DNA of 64,000 nucleotides from Mycolicibacterium chlorophenolicum (GCF_001044235.1 NZ_JYNL01000069.1:306900-370899), one strand, 5' to 3'; counted from the first letter of the stretch, positions 1 to 10,536 are shown. The notes: generated by a model from the letters alone, not told the origin. Numbers and translations: made by a program.

Positions 1-712
1 CGAAGTTGACCCGGCGCGGATACGCCGAATAGCCGGCCACCAGGATCAGCGGCTTGAACTCGCGCACCGCGGCGGCGACAGCGTCGTAGTCGATGAACCC
101 GGTCTCCGGATTCGTCCCGTACTGGCGCTGGTGGAACATCTTGCCGGAGATGTTGGGCCGGAAACCGTGCGTCAGATGACCGCCGGTGTCCAGCGACATC
201 CCCATCAGCCGCTGGTTGCCCAGCTTGGCGCGCAACGTCTCCCAGTCCGCCTCGGACAGGTCGTTGATGTGCTTGGCGCCGAACTCGGCCAGGCCCGGTG
301 TCTCCACCCGGGTGGCCAGGATCGCCCAGTAGGCGACCAGGTTGGCGTCGATGCCCGAGTGCGGCTGCGCGTAGGCGTACGGGGCGCCGAACAGCTCGCG
401 GGCGTGCTCGGCGGCCAGCGCCTCGACCGTGTCGACGTTCTGGCAGGCGGCATAGAACCGGTGCCCGATGGTGCCCTCGGCGTACTTGTCGGAGAACCAG
501 GTGCCCATCGTCAGCAGCACGGCCGGCGACGCGTAATTCTCGCTGGCGATCAACTTCAGCGAATGACGTTGATCGTCAAGCTCTTTGCGGGTGGCCTCGG
601 CGATGCGGGGTTCCACGCTCTCGATCACCCGCAGCGCGGCCCGGTAGGCCTCGCTGGCGGTGTCGGCGTACTCGGCGCCCTGGCCAGAGGTGGTGACGGA
701 CTCGGCGGTCAT
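1..712 (-). CDS. glyA: Serine hydroxymethyltransferase, C-terminal part cut off by window edge
   Basis: Cytosolic PLP enzyme that interconverts serine and glycine while loading one-carbon units on tetrahydrofolate. About 237 codons are visible from ATG at 712; the frame is open at base 1, so the PLP-lysine region lies outside the window. Recognisable SHMT blocks are LIASENYAS, the NKYAEG-like block here reading SDKYAEGTIGHRFY, QPHSGIDAN and LTHGF. Position beside divergently read coaA matches glyA1/coaA of M. tuberculosis (Rv1093/Rv1092c), which is why I favour glyA1 over other SHMTs. No ribosome-binding site precedes the ATG; instead a TACTCT hexamer sits 7 bases upstream, suggesting a leaderless mRNA. 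Confidence 0.93.
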   Translation of the reverse strand, partial: MTAESVTTSGQGAEYADTASEAYRAALRVIESVEPRIAEATRKELDDQRHSLKLIASENYASPAVLLTMGTWFSDKYAEGTIGHRFYAACQNVDTVEALAAEHARELFGAPYAYAQPHSGIDANLVAYWAILATRVETPGLAEFGAKHINDLSEADWETLRAKLGNQRLMGMSLDTGGHLTHGFRPNISGKMFHQRQYGTNPETGFIDYDAVAAAVREFKPLILVAGYSAYPRRVNF

Positions 713-719
713 GCCCACG

Positions 720-725
720 AGAGTA
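720..725 (-). promoter_or_regulatory. -10 hexamer for leaderless glyA mRNA
   Basis: TACTCT (TAnnnT form) on the minus strand, 7 bases before the glyA ATG. With this spacing transcription would begin at or next to the start codon, as is common in mycobacteria. No Shine-Dalgarno sequence is present to argue against it. Inference from spacing only. Confidence 0.4.
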
Positions 726-764
726 GTCCGCGACGGGCGCCCCCGAGAAACCACATCGGGCGTT

Positions 765-1973
765 TCAGGCGGCCCGCAGCGACGACGGGATCAGCGGTTC
801 GTCCAGCAGTGTGGTGAAGCGATCGGTCAGCGTCACGCCGTCGGGGCGGTCGTCGAGCCAGCCGCGCAGCAGCCGGTAACCCTCGACGTAGGTGCTGGTG
901 TACGCCCGCCACAGCGGCGAGGACAGGAACCGCAGCATCTGCCGGGCGCGTTCGTCGCCGACCAGCAGCCACCGCTTGAGGAAGTCGACGACGTCGTCGA
1001 CGTCGCGGTGCTCGTCGTGCAGCATCAGCGCGGCGTCCTGGCGGACGTCGGCGAGCGCGGCCGTCGCCTCCGAGATCGTCTCCGCCCGTGCGCCGTCGAA
1101 CCGCAGCCCCAGATCGGCGTAGATGTCGGCGGCCCAGCTCCCCCAGCCCGGCCCGACGGCGGCATACAGCGCCAGGTCGGCCAGCCCCTCGGCCATCAGG
1201 CACTGCGGCGTGTTGACCAGGAAGATCGTCTGCTCCGCCTGCCCCTTGCCCTCGACCAGTCCTGCCTCTTTGCGGCAGTGCTCGGTGTGGTGCCCGGGAT
1301 AGGACTCGTGGGCCACCAGCCGCGGCAGATTGGACATCTGCTGTTTCAGATCGGCGTTGACGGCGACCGTGGACCGGTAGTCGCCGAGGTAGTAGTTGAA
1401 CCCCGACCACGGCTTGTCGGTCACCACCTCGTAGGTGATGGTCTCGCGGTCGGGCAGCGGGAACGTCGCGCGGACGCGGTCGCGCAGCGCGGAGGAGAAC
1501 GCACCGATGGCCTCCTCGAGCCGCGCCGGCGGGATCTCCTCGGCCACCCGGTGCGCCCCGATCCGCTCGGCGAGCGGTCCCGTGCCGCCGAGCGCGTCGT
1601 CGAGCTTGGCGTGGGCCTCCCGGTAGCGCTCCGGGTCGCCCTTGGTGATCCGGACGTCGAAGTAGGCCTCGACCTCGTCGACGAAACCGACGTCCTCGCC
1701 GGCGAACTTTCGGGCCGCGCACTCCAGCGCGCGCAGGTGTGCACCCACGAACGCGGCGCGGTCGCCGTCGAGTCCGGCGGGCAGCTCGCTCAGCAACCGG
1801 CGTGCCTCACGGGCCAGCCCGGCCGGATCGGGCGCGGGCTCGTCGGCGACCGCACGCCGCAGTGCCGGGTCGCCGGTGAAGGAGTCGACGTAGCCCTCTT
1901 CGATGCGGTCGAACCGCAGCCCGAGCATCAGGTAGTCGCGGATCAGGGGCGCAGAACCAGTACCGGCGTCCAT
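765..1973 (-). CDS. DUF885-family putative metal-dependent hydrolase
   Basis: About 402 residues. The DUF885 signature HESYPGHHTEH lies near residue 222; it contains an HExxxGH-like metal-binding motif that makes a zinc peptidase-type hydrolase likely, though substrates of this family are mostly unknown. No signal peptide or membrane segment is seen, so it is probably cytosolic. I chose ATG 1973; in-frame GTG codons lie just upstream. A TAGCGT hexamer 7 bases before the ATG may be a leaderless -10 box. The gene is not part of the conserved glyA-coaA block as I remember it and sits divergently from coaA, with about 30 bases between starts. Confidence 0.8.
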   Translation of the reverse strand: MDAGTGSAPLIRDYLMLGLRFDRIEEGYVDSFTGDPALRRAVADEPAPDPAGLAREARRLLSELPAGLDGDRAAFVGAHLRALECAARKFAGEDVGFVDEVEAYFDVRITKGDPERYREAHAKLDDALGGTGPLAERIGAHRVAEEIPPARLEEAIGAFSSALRDRVRATFPLPDRETITYEVVTDKPWSGFNYYLGDYRSTVAVNADLKQQMSNLPRLVAHESYPGHHTEHCRKEAGLVEGKGQAEQTIFLVNTPQCLMAEGLADLALYAAVGPGWGSWAADIYADLGLRFDGARAETISEATAALADVRQDAALMLHDEHRDVDDVVDFLKRWLLVGDERARQMLRFLSSPLWRAYTSTYVEGYRLLRGWLDDRPDGVTLTDRFTTLLDEPLIPSSLRAA

Positions 1974-2003
1974 ACCCACCACGCTAACTGCAAGACTGGG
2001 GCC

Positions 2004-2942
2004 ATGGCGCGGCTGAGCGAACCCAGCCCCTACGTGGAGTTCGACCGAAGTCAGTGGCAGGCACTTCGGATGTCGACGCCGCTCAAGCTGACCGAGGACG
2101 AGCTGGTCAGGCTGCGCGGCCTCGGCGAGAAGATCGACCTCCTCGAGGTCGAAGAGGTCTACCTGCCACTGGCCCGGCTGATCCATCTGCAGGTCGCCGC
2201 CCGGCAGGCGCTGTTCTCCACCACCGCGGACTTCCTCGGGGAGCCGCAGCAGAACCCGGACCGGCCGGTGCCGTTCGTGATCGGGGTGGCCGGCAGTGTC
2301 GCGGTCGGCAAGTCGACGACCGCGCGTGTGCTGCAGGCGCTGCTGGCGCGCTGGGAACACCACCCCCGGGTCGACCTCGTCACCACCGACGGCTTCCTGT
2401 ACCCCAACGCCGAGCTCTCCCGCCGGAACCTCATGCACCGCAAGGGTTTTCCGGAGAGTTACGACCGCAGGGCGCTGATGCGCTTCGTCACCGCGGTCAA
2501 GTCGGGTGCCGACGCGGCGTGCGCCCCGGTCTACTCACATCTGCTCTACGACATCGTGCCCAGCGAGAAGCAGATCATCACGCACCCGGACATCCTGATC
2601 CTCGAGGGACTCAACGTGCTGCAGACCGGGCCGGCGCTGATGGTCTCGGACCTGTTCGACTTCTCGGTGTACGTCGACGCCCGCATCGAGGACATCGAGG
2701 AGTGGTACATCTCCCGGTTCCTGTCGATGCGGGCCGGCGCCTTCGCCGACCCGGCATCGCACTTCCATCACTACTCCACGCTGACCGACGAGCAGGCCGT
2801 GTTCGCCGCCCGCGACATCTGGCATTCGATCAACCGGCCGAACCTGATCGAGAACATCCTGCCGACGCGGCCGCGGGCCACGCTGGTGTTGCGCAAGGAC
2901 GCCGACCACTCCATCAACCGGCTGCGGCTGCGCAAGCTCTAG
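2004..2942 (+). CDS. coaA: Type I pantothenate kinase
   Basis: ATP-dependent phosphorylation of pantothenate, the first committed step of coenzyme A synthesis; feedback-inhibited by CoA in this family. 312 residues, the usual length for mycobacterial CoaA. The P-loop GSVAVGKST lies at about residues 97-105, preceded by FVIGVA; downstream are TTDGFLYPN, KGFPESYD and the C-terminal RPRATLVLRK block, all typical of bacterial type I kinases. ATG 2004 gives the family N-terminus (MARLSEPSPYVEF). Its TAG stop overlaps by four bases with the stop of the convergent membrane gene. Confidence 0.97.
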   Translation: MARLSEPSPYVEFDRSQWQALRMSTPLKLTEDELVRLRGLGEKIDLLEVEEVYLPLARLIHLQVAARQALFSTTADFLGEPQQNPDRPVPFVIGVAGSVAVGKSTTARVLQALLARWEHHPRVDLVTTDGFLYPNAELSRRNLMHRKGFPESYDRRALMRFVTAVKSGADAACAPVYSHLLYDIVPSEKQIITHPDILILEGLNVLQTGPALMVSDLFDFSVYVDARIEDIEEWYISRFLSMRAGAFADPASHFHHYSTLTDEQAVFAARDIWHSINRPNLIENILPTRPRATLVLRKDADHSINRLRLRKL

Positions 2943-3343
2943 ATCCGTCGCACGCCCTGGTACTGCAGCTCGGCCATCACCAGCGTGTAGACCCCGGTGC
3001 CGAGGACCAGCACCACGCCGGTCGTGGTCAGCGGGAACACGTCGGCCAGCACCAGCACCACGGAGGCGACGCTGAACAGCAGGTTGCCGACGGCGATCAC
3101 CAGACCCGACGTGCGGATCGCCGGGCGCGACGCGAGCACCAGCACCGCGGCCGCGAACACGACGAAGAAGGCGCCGGTTGCGTACTCGAACGCCGCGGTG
3201 GTGCCCGAGATCTCGGCGACCCGGGGCGCGAAGATCAGCAGCGCGATGCCGGTCAACCCGCTGAGCACGGCGTCGGCCCGCATCGCGAAGCGCAGCAGGG
3301 AGTCGGTGGAGGTGTTGAGGCGGGACGTGAGTGCAGCGGTCAT
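2939..3343 (-). CDS. Small four-helix integral membrane protein
   Basis: 134 residues with four hydrophobic segments (roughly 28-46, 54-74, 80-100 and 105-125) and a short basic C-terminus ending QYQGVRRI. An AAGGAA ribosome-binding site precedes ATG 3343. It is clearly a paralogue of the next gene: both share a LLR.A.RADA N-terminus, a central GN..F..A..VVLV block and the C-terminal LQY.GVRR. Function unknown; the family resembles short mycobacterial membrane proteins with no assigned role. The stop codons of this gene and coaA share the bases CTAG. Confidence 0.8.
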   Translation of the reverse strand: MTAALTSRLNTSTDSLLRFAMRADAVLSGLTGIALLIFAPRVAEISGTTAAFEYATGAFFVVFAAAVLVLASRPAIRTSGLVIAVGNLLFSVASVVLVLADVFPLTTTGVVLVLGTGVYTLVMAELQYQGVRRI

Positions 3344-3441
3344 GACGGTTCCTTTCTGGGTGGGGACATTCGGATCGACCGGTGCCGGAGTCGACGCCGT
3401 GACCTCTCCCGACGGCGACTCCGGACCGGCTCATGCGGGGG

Positions 3442-3855
3442 TCACGCCAACCGGCGCACCCCGAGGTACTGCAGCCACGACAGCCCGACGGTGGCTGCGG
3501 TGAATCCGAGCGCGGCGGCGACGCCGGCGTGGGTCAGCGGCAGCGCGCCGCTCACCAGCACGACGGCCACGGCGGCGGTGAAGGCGACGTTGCCGGCGAG
3601 CACCGCGACGCCGACCCGGCGGATACCGGCCAGCCGCGCCGCGCTGTAGAGCGCCGCGCCGTAGGCGACGAGCGCGGCTCCTCCGAGCCAGGCGGCGGTG
3701 GCGGTGAGCCCGATCAGGCGGCCCAGCGGGTCGGCGGCCATCGCGACGAACAGGCCGAGGCCGGCGCACATCGTCGCGTCGGCGCGCAACGCGACGCGCA
3801 GCAACTGGTCCTGCGACGGGGTGACCCCGGCGGGGCGGTGGGTGACGGCGGTCAT
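3442..3855 (-). CDS. Small four-helix integral membrane protein, paralogue of neighbour
   Basis: 137 residues from ATG 3855 (a longer frame reaches 3894 but the shorter start matches the MTA N-terminus of its paralogue). Four hydrophobic segments and the same C-terminal block LQYLGVRRL seen in the protein at 2939-3343. The 98-base gap between them holds no gene. Tandem duplication is the simplest explanation. No catalytic motif is seen; probably a structural or regulatory membrane protein. Confidence 0.72.
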   Translation of the reverse strand: MTAVTHRPAGVTPSQDQLLRVALRADATMCAGLGLFVAMAADPLGRLIGLTATAAWLGGAALVAYGAALYSAARLAGIRRVGVAVLAGNVAFTAAVAVVLVSGALPLTHAGVAAALGFTAATVGLSWLQYLGVRRLA

Positions 3856-3933
3856 GTCACTCAGGGTTCGCAGATGCCGCTGCCAGATCGACACCGGTTA
3901 CTGCCAACTGCTGCCAACCGCAGGTCAGCGGGG

Positions 3934-5283
3934 TCAGCGGGCGGCGACCAGGCTGCTCTTGAGGTCGGTGGCGATGACGCGCGCGGCGGCGTTCTGCCAG
4001 TTGTGCAGGGAGCGCTGCGGCACCTCGGTGACCAGCCACTGCCACGCCTGGCGCGCCACCGGGTCCAGGCCGGCGGCGGTGGCGTTCTGGGCGTAGGCCC
4101 GCACACCCACGACGTACGGGAAGTACAGCGCGTTGTAGTGGCGCCACTGTTCGGTGGTGCCGAAGTCGGCGCCGTCGCGGGGCTTGAGGGCGGCGATCCG
4201 CTCGGCGAGCAGCGCGCGCAGTTCGTTCGCCCGTTCGAGTGGCTGATCGGGGGCGCCGCGGCGAGCCAACCGGTCGTCGATGATCGGCAGGGCCGTCAGC
4301 GGACTGGCGACCAGCTTGGACAGATCGGAGTAGTGCCCGAGGGCGCGGCGGGTGACCCGTACGAACGTCTCCTCGTCCATCCCGTCCAGCGGGCCCGCGG
4401 CGCGCAGCGGCAGGGCGGCCTCGGTGCTGCGCAGCGCGGCGCGTTCGGCCCGCAGATCCGGCGAGCGGGAGAACGCGAGCCGGTCGAGCAGCCCGGCCAG
4501 CGGGTCGGCCAGCACGTTGACCGCGATCGCCACGGCCAGGCTGGTGAACAGCAGCACCGCCAGCGTGGTGGTCTGTCCGGAGACGGCCAGCCCGATCAGC
4601 ACCTGCCCGCCGAACAGCGCCGCCACCACCGTCGTCCCGATGAACGAGCGCAGCATGTCGTTGCGCAGCGCCTGACCTTCGTCGAACGCGTCCCCCATCG
4701 CGACCGCGACGCCGAGCAGCGCGACGTCGAAGCCGGTGGACGCCAACGCCAGCCAGCTCGGGACCAGGCCGAGCGGGATGACCAGGATCGCGTTGCCGAG
4801 CGCGAAGAAGAGCGTGGCCACGACGACGAAGCCGACGACCGGGCGGGGCTGGTTGCGGCGCACGATCGCGTACACCATGGCGCCCAGCGCGGGCACCGAG
4901 ACCGCGGCGAACAGCACCCAGTGGCCCAGCCGCAGCGGACCCTCCACACCGCCGGCCATCGCGGCGCCGCTGAACGCGACGACCGCGGCGGCGCCGACCA
5001 GCGCCGCCTCGCCGGCCCGGCTGCGCCACGAGTCCCGCGGCCGCGACAACTCGAGCAGCACCGCGAACCAGGCGATGCCGGGCACTGCGACCAGATAGAC
5101 CTCGACACGGCCGAGCGCGTCGATGCCGCCGGTGGTGCGGACGGCGTCCAGCGCCACCACGACGGCGAAGCTGGTCAGCCCGACGGCGGCGAGCACCAGC
5201 ACGGTCTTGCGCGGGTCACGGGCGAGCAGGTACAGCCCCAGCCACCAGCTCAGTGCGAACACCAGAGCGGACAGGCCGATCAC
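3934..5283 (-). CDS. Polytopic membrane protein with cytoplasmic C-terminal domain
   Basis: 449 residues. The first ~270 residues contain about eight hydrophobic helices, starting at the N-terminus (ALVFALSWWLGLYLL); the remaining ~180 residues are soluble and alpha-rich, with motifs such as ALGHYSDLSKLVASPL and WRHYNALYFPYVVG. The membrane half resembles the multi-helix sensor regions found ahead of histidine kinases, but no kinase H-box or ATPase domain is present. I do not recognise a function. It starts 12 bases after the stop of the prenyl diphosphate synthase gene, so the two are probably co-transcribed. Confidence 0.75.
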   Translation of the reverse strand: MIGLSALVFALSWWLGLYLLARDPRKTVLVLAAVGLTSFAVVVALDAVRTTGGIDALGRVEVYLVAVPGIAWFAVLLELSRPRDSWRSRAGEAALVGAAAVVAFSGAAMAGGVEGPLRLGHWVLFAAVSVPALGAMVYAIVRRNQPRPVVGFVVVATLFFALGNAILVIPLGLVPSWLALASTGFDVALLGVAVAMGDAFDEGQALRNDMLRSFIGTTVVAALFGGQVLIGLAVSGQTTTLAVLLFTSLAVAIAVNVLADPLAGLLDRLAFSRSPDLRAERAALRSTEAALPLRAAGPLDGMDEETFVRVTRRALGHYSDLSKLVASPLTALPIIDDRLARRGAPDQPLERANELRALLAERIAALKPRDGADFGTTEQWRHYNALYFPYVVGVRAYAQNATAAGLDPVARQAWQWLVTEVPQRSLHNWQNAAARVIATDLKSSLVAAR

Positions 5284-5295
5284 GACCGGTGTCCT

Positions 5296-6087
5296 CTACA
5301 GCCCGTAACGCCGGTGCCGGGCGCTGTAGTCGCGCAGGGCCCGCAGGAAGTCGACCCGCCGGAACTCCGGCCAGTACGCCTCGGTGAACCACATCTCCGA
5401 ATACGCGCTCTGCCAGAGCAGGAAGCCAGAGAGCCGCTGCTCGCCGGAGGTGCGGATCACCAGATCGGGATCGGGCTGGCCGGAGGTGTACAGGTTCTCC
5501 GAGATGGCCTCGGCGGTCACCGCTTCGATCAGCTGATCGCCGGTGGCGCCGTTGGCGAGCTCCTTGGACAGCAGCGCGCGCACCGCGTCGACGATCTCCT
5601 GGCGGCCGCCGTAGCCGACGGCGACGTTGACGTGGAACGCCCCGCCGTTGCCGTCGGTGGACTGCACGGCCTCGCGCAGCCGCCGGGCCGGCTCCTCGCC
5701 GATCAGCTCGAGGTCGCCGACCGTGCGCACGCTCCACTGGTTGGCCGGAGCGCAGATCTCCTCGACGACGTCGGTGATGATCTCGATCAGCGACGCCAAC
5801 TCGTCTGGGTCGCGCTGCAGGTTCTCGGTCGACAGCAGGTACACCGTCGCCATCTCGATGCCGGCGTCGGCGCACCAGCGCAGCATCTCGGCGATCTTGT
5901 GGGCGCCGGCGCGGTAGCCGTAGGCGACGTCGTCGTGACCGAGTTCACGTGCCCAGCGGCGGTTCCCGTCGCACAGCACGGCGATATGCCGGGGAAGCTC
6001 GGATTTCTGCCGGGAGAGCCCCTGACGCAGCCGCATCTCGTAGAGCCGGTAAGCCGGTTCCTTGAGCCGCCGCGGAATGAGGTCCAC
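5296..6087 (-). CDS. Short-chain Z-isoprenyl diphosphate synthase ((2Z,6E)-farnesyl diphosphate synthase)
   Basis: Cis-prenyltransferase of the UppS family that condenses IPP with geranyl-PP to Z,E-farnesyl diphosphate, an intermediate toward decaprenyl phosphate for cell-wall assembly. 263 residues from GTG 6087 (VDLIPRRLKEP), matching from memory the 262-residue M. tuberculosis Rv1086. The catalytic Asp is D40 in CDGNRRWAR; YLLSTENL, FHVNVAVGYGGR and DLVIRTSGEQRLSGF are the other family blocks. A longer frame to 6306 exists but its extra residues overlap the divergent hemolysin gene and do not resemble the family. Confidence 0.93.
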   Translation of the reverse strand: MDLIPRRLKEPAYRLYEMRLRQGLSRQKSELPRHIAVLCDGNRRWARELGHDDVAYGYRAGAHKIAEMLRWCADAGIEMATVYLLSTENLQRDPDELASLIEIITDVVEEICAPANQWSVRTVGDLELIGEEPARRLREAVQSTDGNGGAFHVNVAVGYGGRQEIVDAVRALLSKELANGATGDQLIEAVTAEAISENLYTSGQPDPDLVIRTSGEQRLSGFLLWQSAYSEMWFTEAYWPEFRRVDFLRALRDYSARHRRYGL

Positions 6088-6142
6088 GAGGATCCAGACT
6101 ACTGTGGCCCACGGAAACCCCAAGCCGGTCAGCGGAGGTGAC

Positions 6143-6874
6143 ATGCCCACGTCTGTCGATCCTCGGAACACGGAGGACGAATCGCGGGGAGCCGAAGACC
6201 TGCCCGAGGCCGTCGCCGACGGCGTCACCCAGTTCCTGGGCAAGCCGCGGCTGCGGGGGTGGATCCACGTGTACTCCGCGGCCGTGGCGGTGATCTGCGG
6301 CGCCACGCTGGTGGCGGTGTCGTGGTCGCTGCAGTCGACGCGGGCGGGCGTCGCGACGCTGATCTACACGCTGACCATCGTCGCGATGTTCACCGTCAGC
6401 GCCGTCTACCACCGGGTGAACTGGACGTCCCCCACCGCGCGCAAGTGGATGAAGCGTGCCGACCACTCGATGATCTTCATCTTCATCGCCGGCAGCTACA
6501 CACCGTTCGCGGTGCTCGCCCTGCCGGAACGCAGCGGCGAGGTGCTGCTGTGGATCGTCTGGGGCGGCGCGCTGGCCGGGGTGCTGCTCAAGATGTTCTG
6601 GCCGTCCGCGCCGCGGTGGGTCGGGACGCCGTTGTACATCCTGCTGGGGTGGGTCGCGGCGTGGTTCATCGGACCGATCATGCAGGGCGCCGGCGTGGCG
6701 GCGGTGGTGCTGCTGATCGTCGGCGGTGCTCTGTACTCCATCGGCGGGGTGCTGTACGCGCTGAAGTGGCCGAACCCGTGGCCGACGACGTTCGGCCACC
6801 ACGAGTTCTTCCACGCGTGCACGGCCGTCGCGGCGATCTGCCACTACATCGCGATGTGGTTCGCCGTCTTCTGA
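6143..6874 (+). CDS. Hemolysin III / PAQR-family membrane protein
   Basis: 243 residues, seven predicted helices. Family signatures are the conserved SAVYHR motif, SWSL..., KRADHSMIFIFIAGSYTP and the late HHEFFH motif with metal-binding histidines. GGAGGT lies six bases before ATG 6143, supporting this start over the upstream in-frame ATG at 6062. Counterpart of Rv1085c by position. Members are often named hemolysin III but act as PAQR-type membrane proteins of uncertain enzymatic role; haemolysis is not implied. Divergent from the Z-FPP synthase, with a 55-base intergenic gap. Confidence 0.88.
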   Translation: MPTSVDPRNTEDESRGAEDLPEAVADGVTQFLGKPRLRGWIHVYSAAVAVICGATLVAVSWSLQSTRAGVATLIYTLTIVAMFTVSAVYHRVNWTSPTARKWMKRADHSMIFIFIAGSYTPFAVLALPERSGEVLLWIVWGGALAGVLLKMFWPSAPRWVGTPLYILLGWVAAWFIGPIMQGAGVAAVVLLIVGGALYSIGGVLYALKWPNPWPTTFGHHEFFHACTAVAAICHYIAMWFAVF

Positions 6875-6879
6875 GTGAT

Positions 6880-6922
6880 TTCGGCGTGGCTGGTCGCGCT
6901 CAGCGCACCTCAGCACGCCGAA
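6880..6922. terminator. Inverted repeat between convergent genes, possible bidirectional terminator
   Basis: TTCGGCGTG (6880-6888) pairs with CACGCCGAA (6914-6922); flanking GCTG/CAGC extends the stem with one bulge. It fills the 52-base gap between the ends of the hemolysin III and isomerase-like genes. There is no T-tract, so a terminator role is an inference from position and symmetry. Confidence 0.4.
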
Positions 6923-6926
6923 TTCG

Positions 6927-7298
6927 CTACAGCGGGGTGATGTTCTGCGGGCCCCAGTAGGCCTTCATCGACGTGATCTTGCCGTCGCCGTCGAACGTCA
7001 TCACCTCGATGGGCTCGATGCGCATCGCGCCGCCCACCGTGATCGCGAACACGAACGCGGCCTCGTGCCCGCCCGCCCGGAACGTCAGCAGCTCGGTGGT
7101 GATCTCGTGATCGCCTTCCATGCCCTTGTAGAAGCCGGCGATGGCGTGCCGCCCGATGTGCACCTCGCCGCCGCCGACCGGATCCTCCAGCGTGGCGTCC
7201 TCGGTGTAGAGCGCGGCGACCTCGTCGGCGGTGCCGCCGGCGACCGTGTCGAGGTAGCGCTGGACGAAACCTTGCAAGACGTCGGGCTCGAAGCTCAT
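6927..7298 (-). CDS. Ketosteroid isomerase-like SnoaL/NTF2-fold protein
   Basis: 123 residues from ATG 7298 (a GTG lies three codons upstream). It aligns along its whole length with bacterial delta5-3-ketosteroid isomerase: Tyr15 (QRYLDTV), Asp39 (ATLEDPVG) and the strand RIEPIEVMTF. Position 98, where the classic enzyme has the oxyanion-hole Asp (PID), is Glu here. NTF2-fold proteins are functionally diverse, so steroid isomerisation is likely but not certain. It begins 10 bases after the stop of the thioredoxin-fold gene and is probably the last gene of the mca-containing run. Confidence 0.78.
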   Translation of the reverse strand: MSFEPDVLQGFVQRYLDTVAGGTADEVAALYTEDATLEDPVGGGEVHIGRHAIAGFYKGMEGDHEITTELLTFRAGGHEAAFVFAITVGGAMRIEPIEVMTFDGDGKITSMKAYWGPQNITPL

Positions 7299-7308
7299 GA
7301 GCGGCACG

Positions 7309-9295
<1,987 letters not shown>

Positions 9296-9318
<23 letters not shown>

Positions 9319-9553
9319 GGGCCGCCCCCGGGTCGGCCGGGTTGTCGGTGGCGAGATCGGGGTCGGCGTCCTGCTCGTCGAACGACTTCGGCAGCTTCCG
9401 CAGGTGCCGGTTCATCGACCACACCAGCAGGAAGACGCCGATCAGCAGCAGCACGATCACGATGAGCCCGAACGGGCTGGCCTTGCCGAAATCGGGTCCG
9501 GTCTGCTGGGGCCCGTCCTGGGCCAGCACCTGGGTCGCGAGCAGTGTCAGCAT
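9296..9553 (-). CDS. Small single-pass membrane protein downstream of mca
   Basis: 85 residues from ATG 9553. One strong hydrophobic helix (PFGLIVIVLLLIGVFLLVW, about residues 27-45) followed by a basic then acidic tail. Five bases after the mca stop and overlapping the following gene, so it is embedded in the same transcript. It matches Rv1083 in size and position. No enzymatic motif is present; a membrane-associated accessory role is speculation. Confidence 0.82.
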
Positions 9554-9557
9554 CGGC

Positions 9558-10430
9558 TCATTCTCGTCCCTCGATCCCGGTGAACAGATCGGTCTCGGGC
9601 AGCCGCACCGGGACGCGGGACCGGGCGAGTTCGTACTCCTCGGTCGGCCACAGCCGTTGCTGCCACTCCATCGGCGTGGTGAAGAAGAAACTCTTCGGGT
9701 CGATCTGCGTGGCGTGCGCCAGCAGAGCCTCGTCGCGCTGGGTGAAGTACTTGGAGCACTCGATGCGGGTGGTGACGCGTTTGGCGAGCAGATCCTCCTC
9801 GGGATCCCAGTTCTCCAGCCACTTCGCGAACGGGCCTTCCTGGCCGTGCTTGGTGAACTCGTCCTGCAGCACCTGCATGCGCTGCCGCAGGAACCCGTGG
9901 TTGTAGTACAGCTTGTGGGTGCTCCACGGCTCGCCGGCATCCGGGTACAGCAGGTGATCGGCGGCGGCCTCATAGGCCGCGACCGACACCTGGTGGCAGC
10001 GGATGTGGTCGGGGTGCGGGTAGCCGCCGTTCTCGTCGTAGGTGGTCATCACGTGCGGCTTGAAGTCCCGGATGACCCGGACCAACGCCTCGGTGGGCAC
10101 CTCGAGCGGTTCGAGCGCGAAACAGCCCTCCGGCAGCGGCGGCAGGGGGTCACCCTCGGGCAGTCCGGAGTCGACGAAGCCCAGCCAGTGGTGCTCGACG
10201 CCGAGGATCGCCGCCGCCTTGGCCATCTCCTCGCGACGGATCTCGGCCATCCGGCCGTGCACCTCCGGCAGATCCATCGCGGGGTTGAGGATGTCGCCGC
10301 GCTCCCCGCCCGTCAGCGTCACGACCAGCACCCGCACGCCCTCGTCGACGTACCGCGCCATCGTCGCGGCGCCCTTGCTGGACTCGTCGTCGGGGTGCGC
10401 GTGTACGGCCATCAACCGCAGTTCGCTCAA
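9558..10430 (-). CDS. mca: Mycothiol S-conjugate amidase
   Basis: Zinc amidase that cleaves mycothiol S-conjugates to a mercapturic acid and glucosaminyl-inositol during detoxification. 290 residues starting at TTG 10430 (LSELRLMAVHAHPDDES), with AGAGGA upstream; a longer frame to 10481 lacks similarity. Zinc ligands expected in AHPDD (His12, Asp15) and in HPDHIRCH; other LmbE/MshB-family blocks are TLTGGERG, DSGLPEGD and VMTTYDENGGYPH. Presence of mca is diagnostic for mycothiol-making actinobacteria. Divergent from the DUF4307 gene. Confidence 0.95.
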   Translation of the reverse strand: MSELRLMAVHAHPDDESSKGAATMARYVDEGVRVLVVTLTGGERGDILNPAMDLPEVHGRMAEIRREEMAKAAAILGVEHHWLGFVDSGLPEGDPLPPLPEGCFALEPLEVPTEALVRVIRDFKPHVMTTYDENGGYPHPDHIRCHQVSVAAYEAAADHLLYPDAGEPWSTHKLYYNHGFLRQRMQVLQDEFTKHGQEGPFAKWLENWDPEEDLLAKRVTTRIECSKYFTQRDEALLAHATQIDPKSFFFTTPMEWQQRLWPTEEYELARSRVPVRLPETDLFTGIEGRE

Positions 10431-10536
10431 CCTGGTTCCTCTTAGTTGCTCACCTGCATGGACACTCACGATCAGGTTCAACAGAACCCACGGGTTCTAT
10501 AGTTCCAGTCCTAGTACACCTATCCGAACGACGGGC

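Noticed and set aside
660..2942. 760-codon plus-strand frame across the DUF885 gene into coaA
   Set aside because: Its first 450 codons are antisense to DUF885 and unlike any family; only the coaA part from ATG 2004 is real.
3433..6141. 902-codon plus-strand frame over membrane protein and prenyl synthase genes
   Set aside because: Antisense shadow with repetitive Gln/Arg/His composition.
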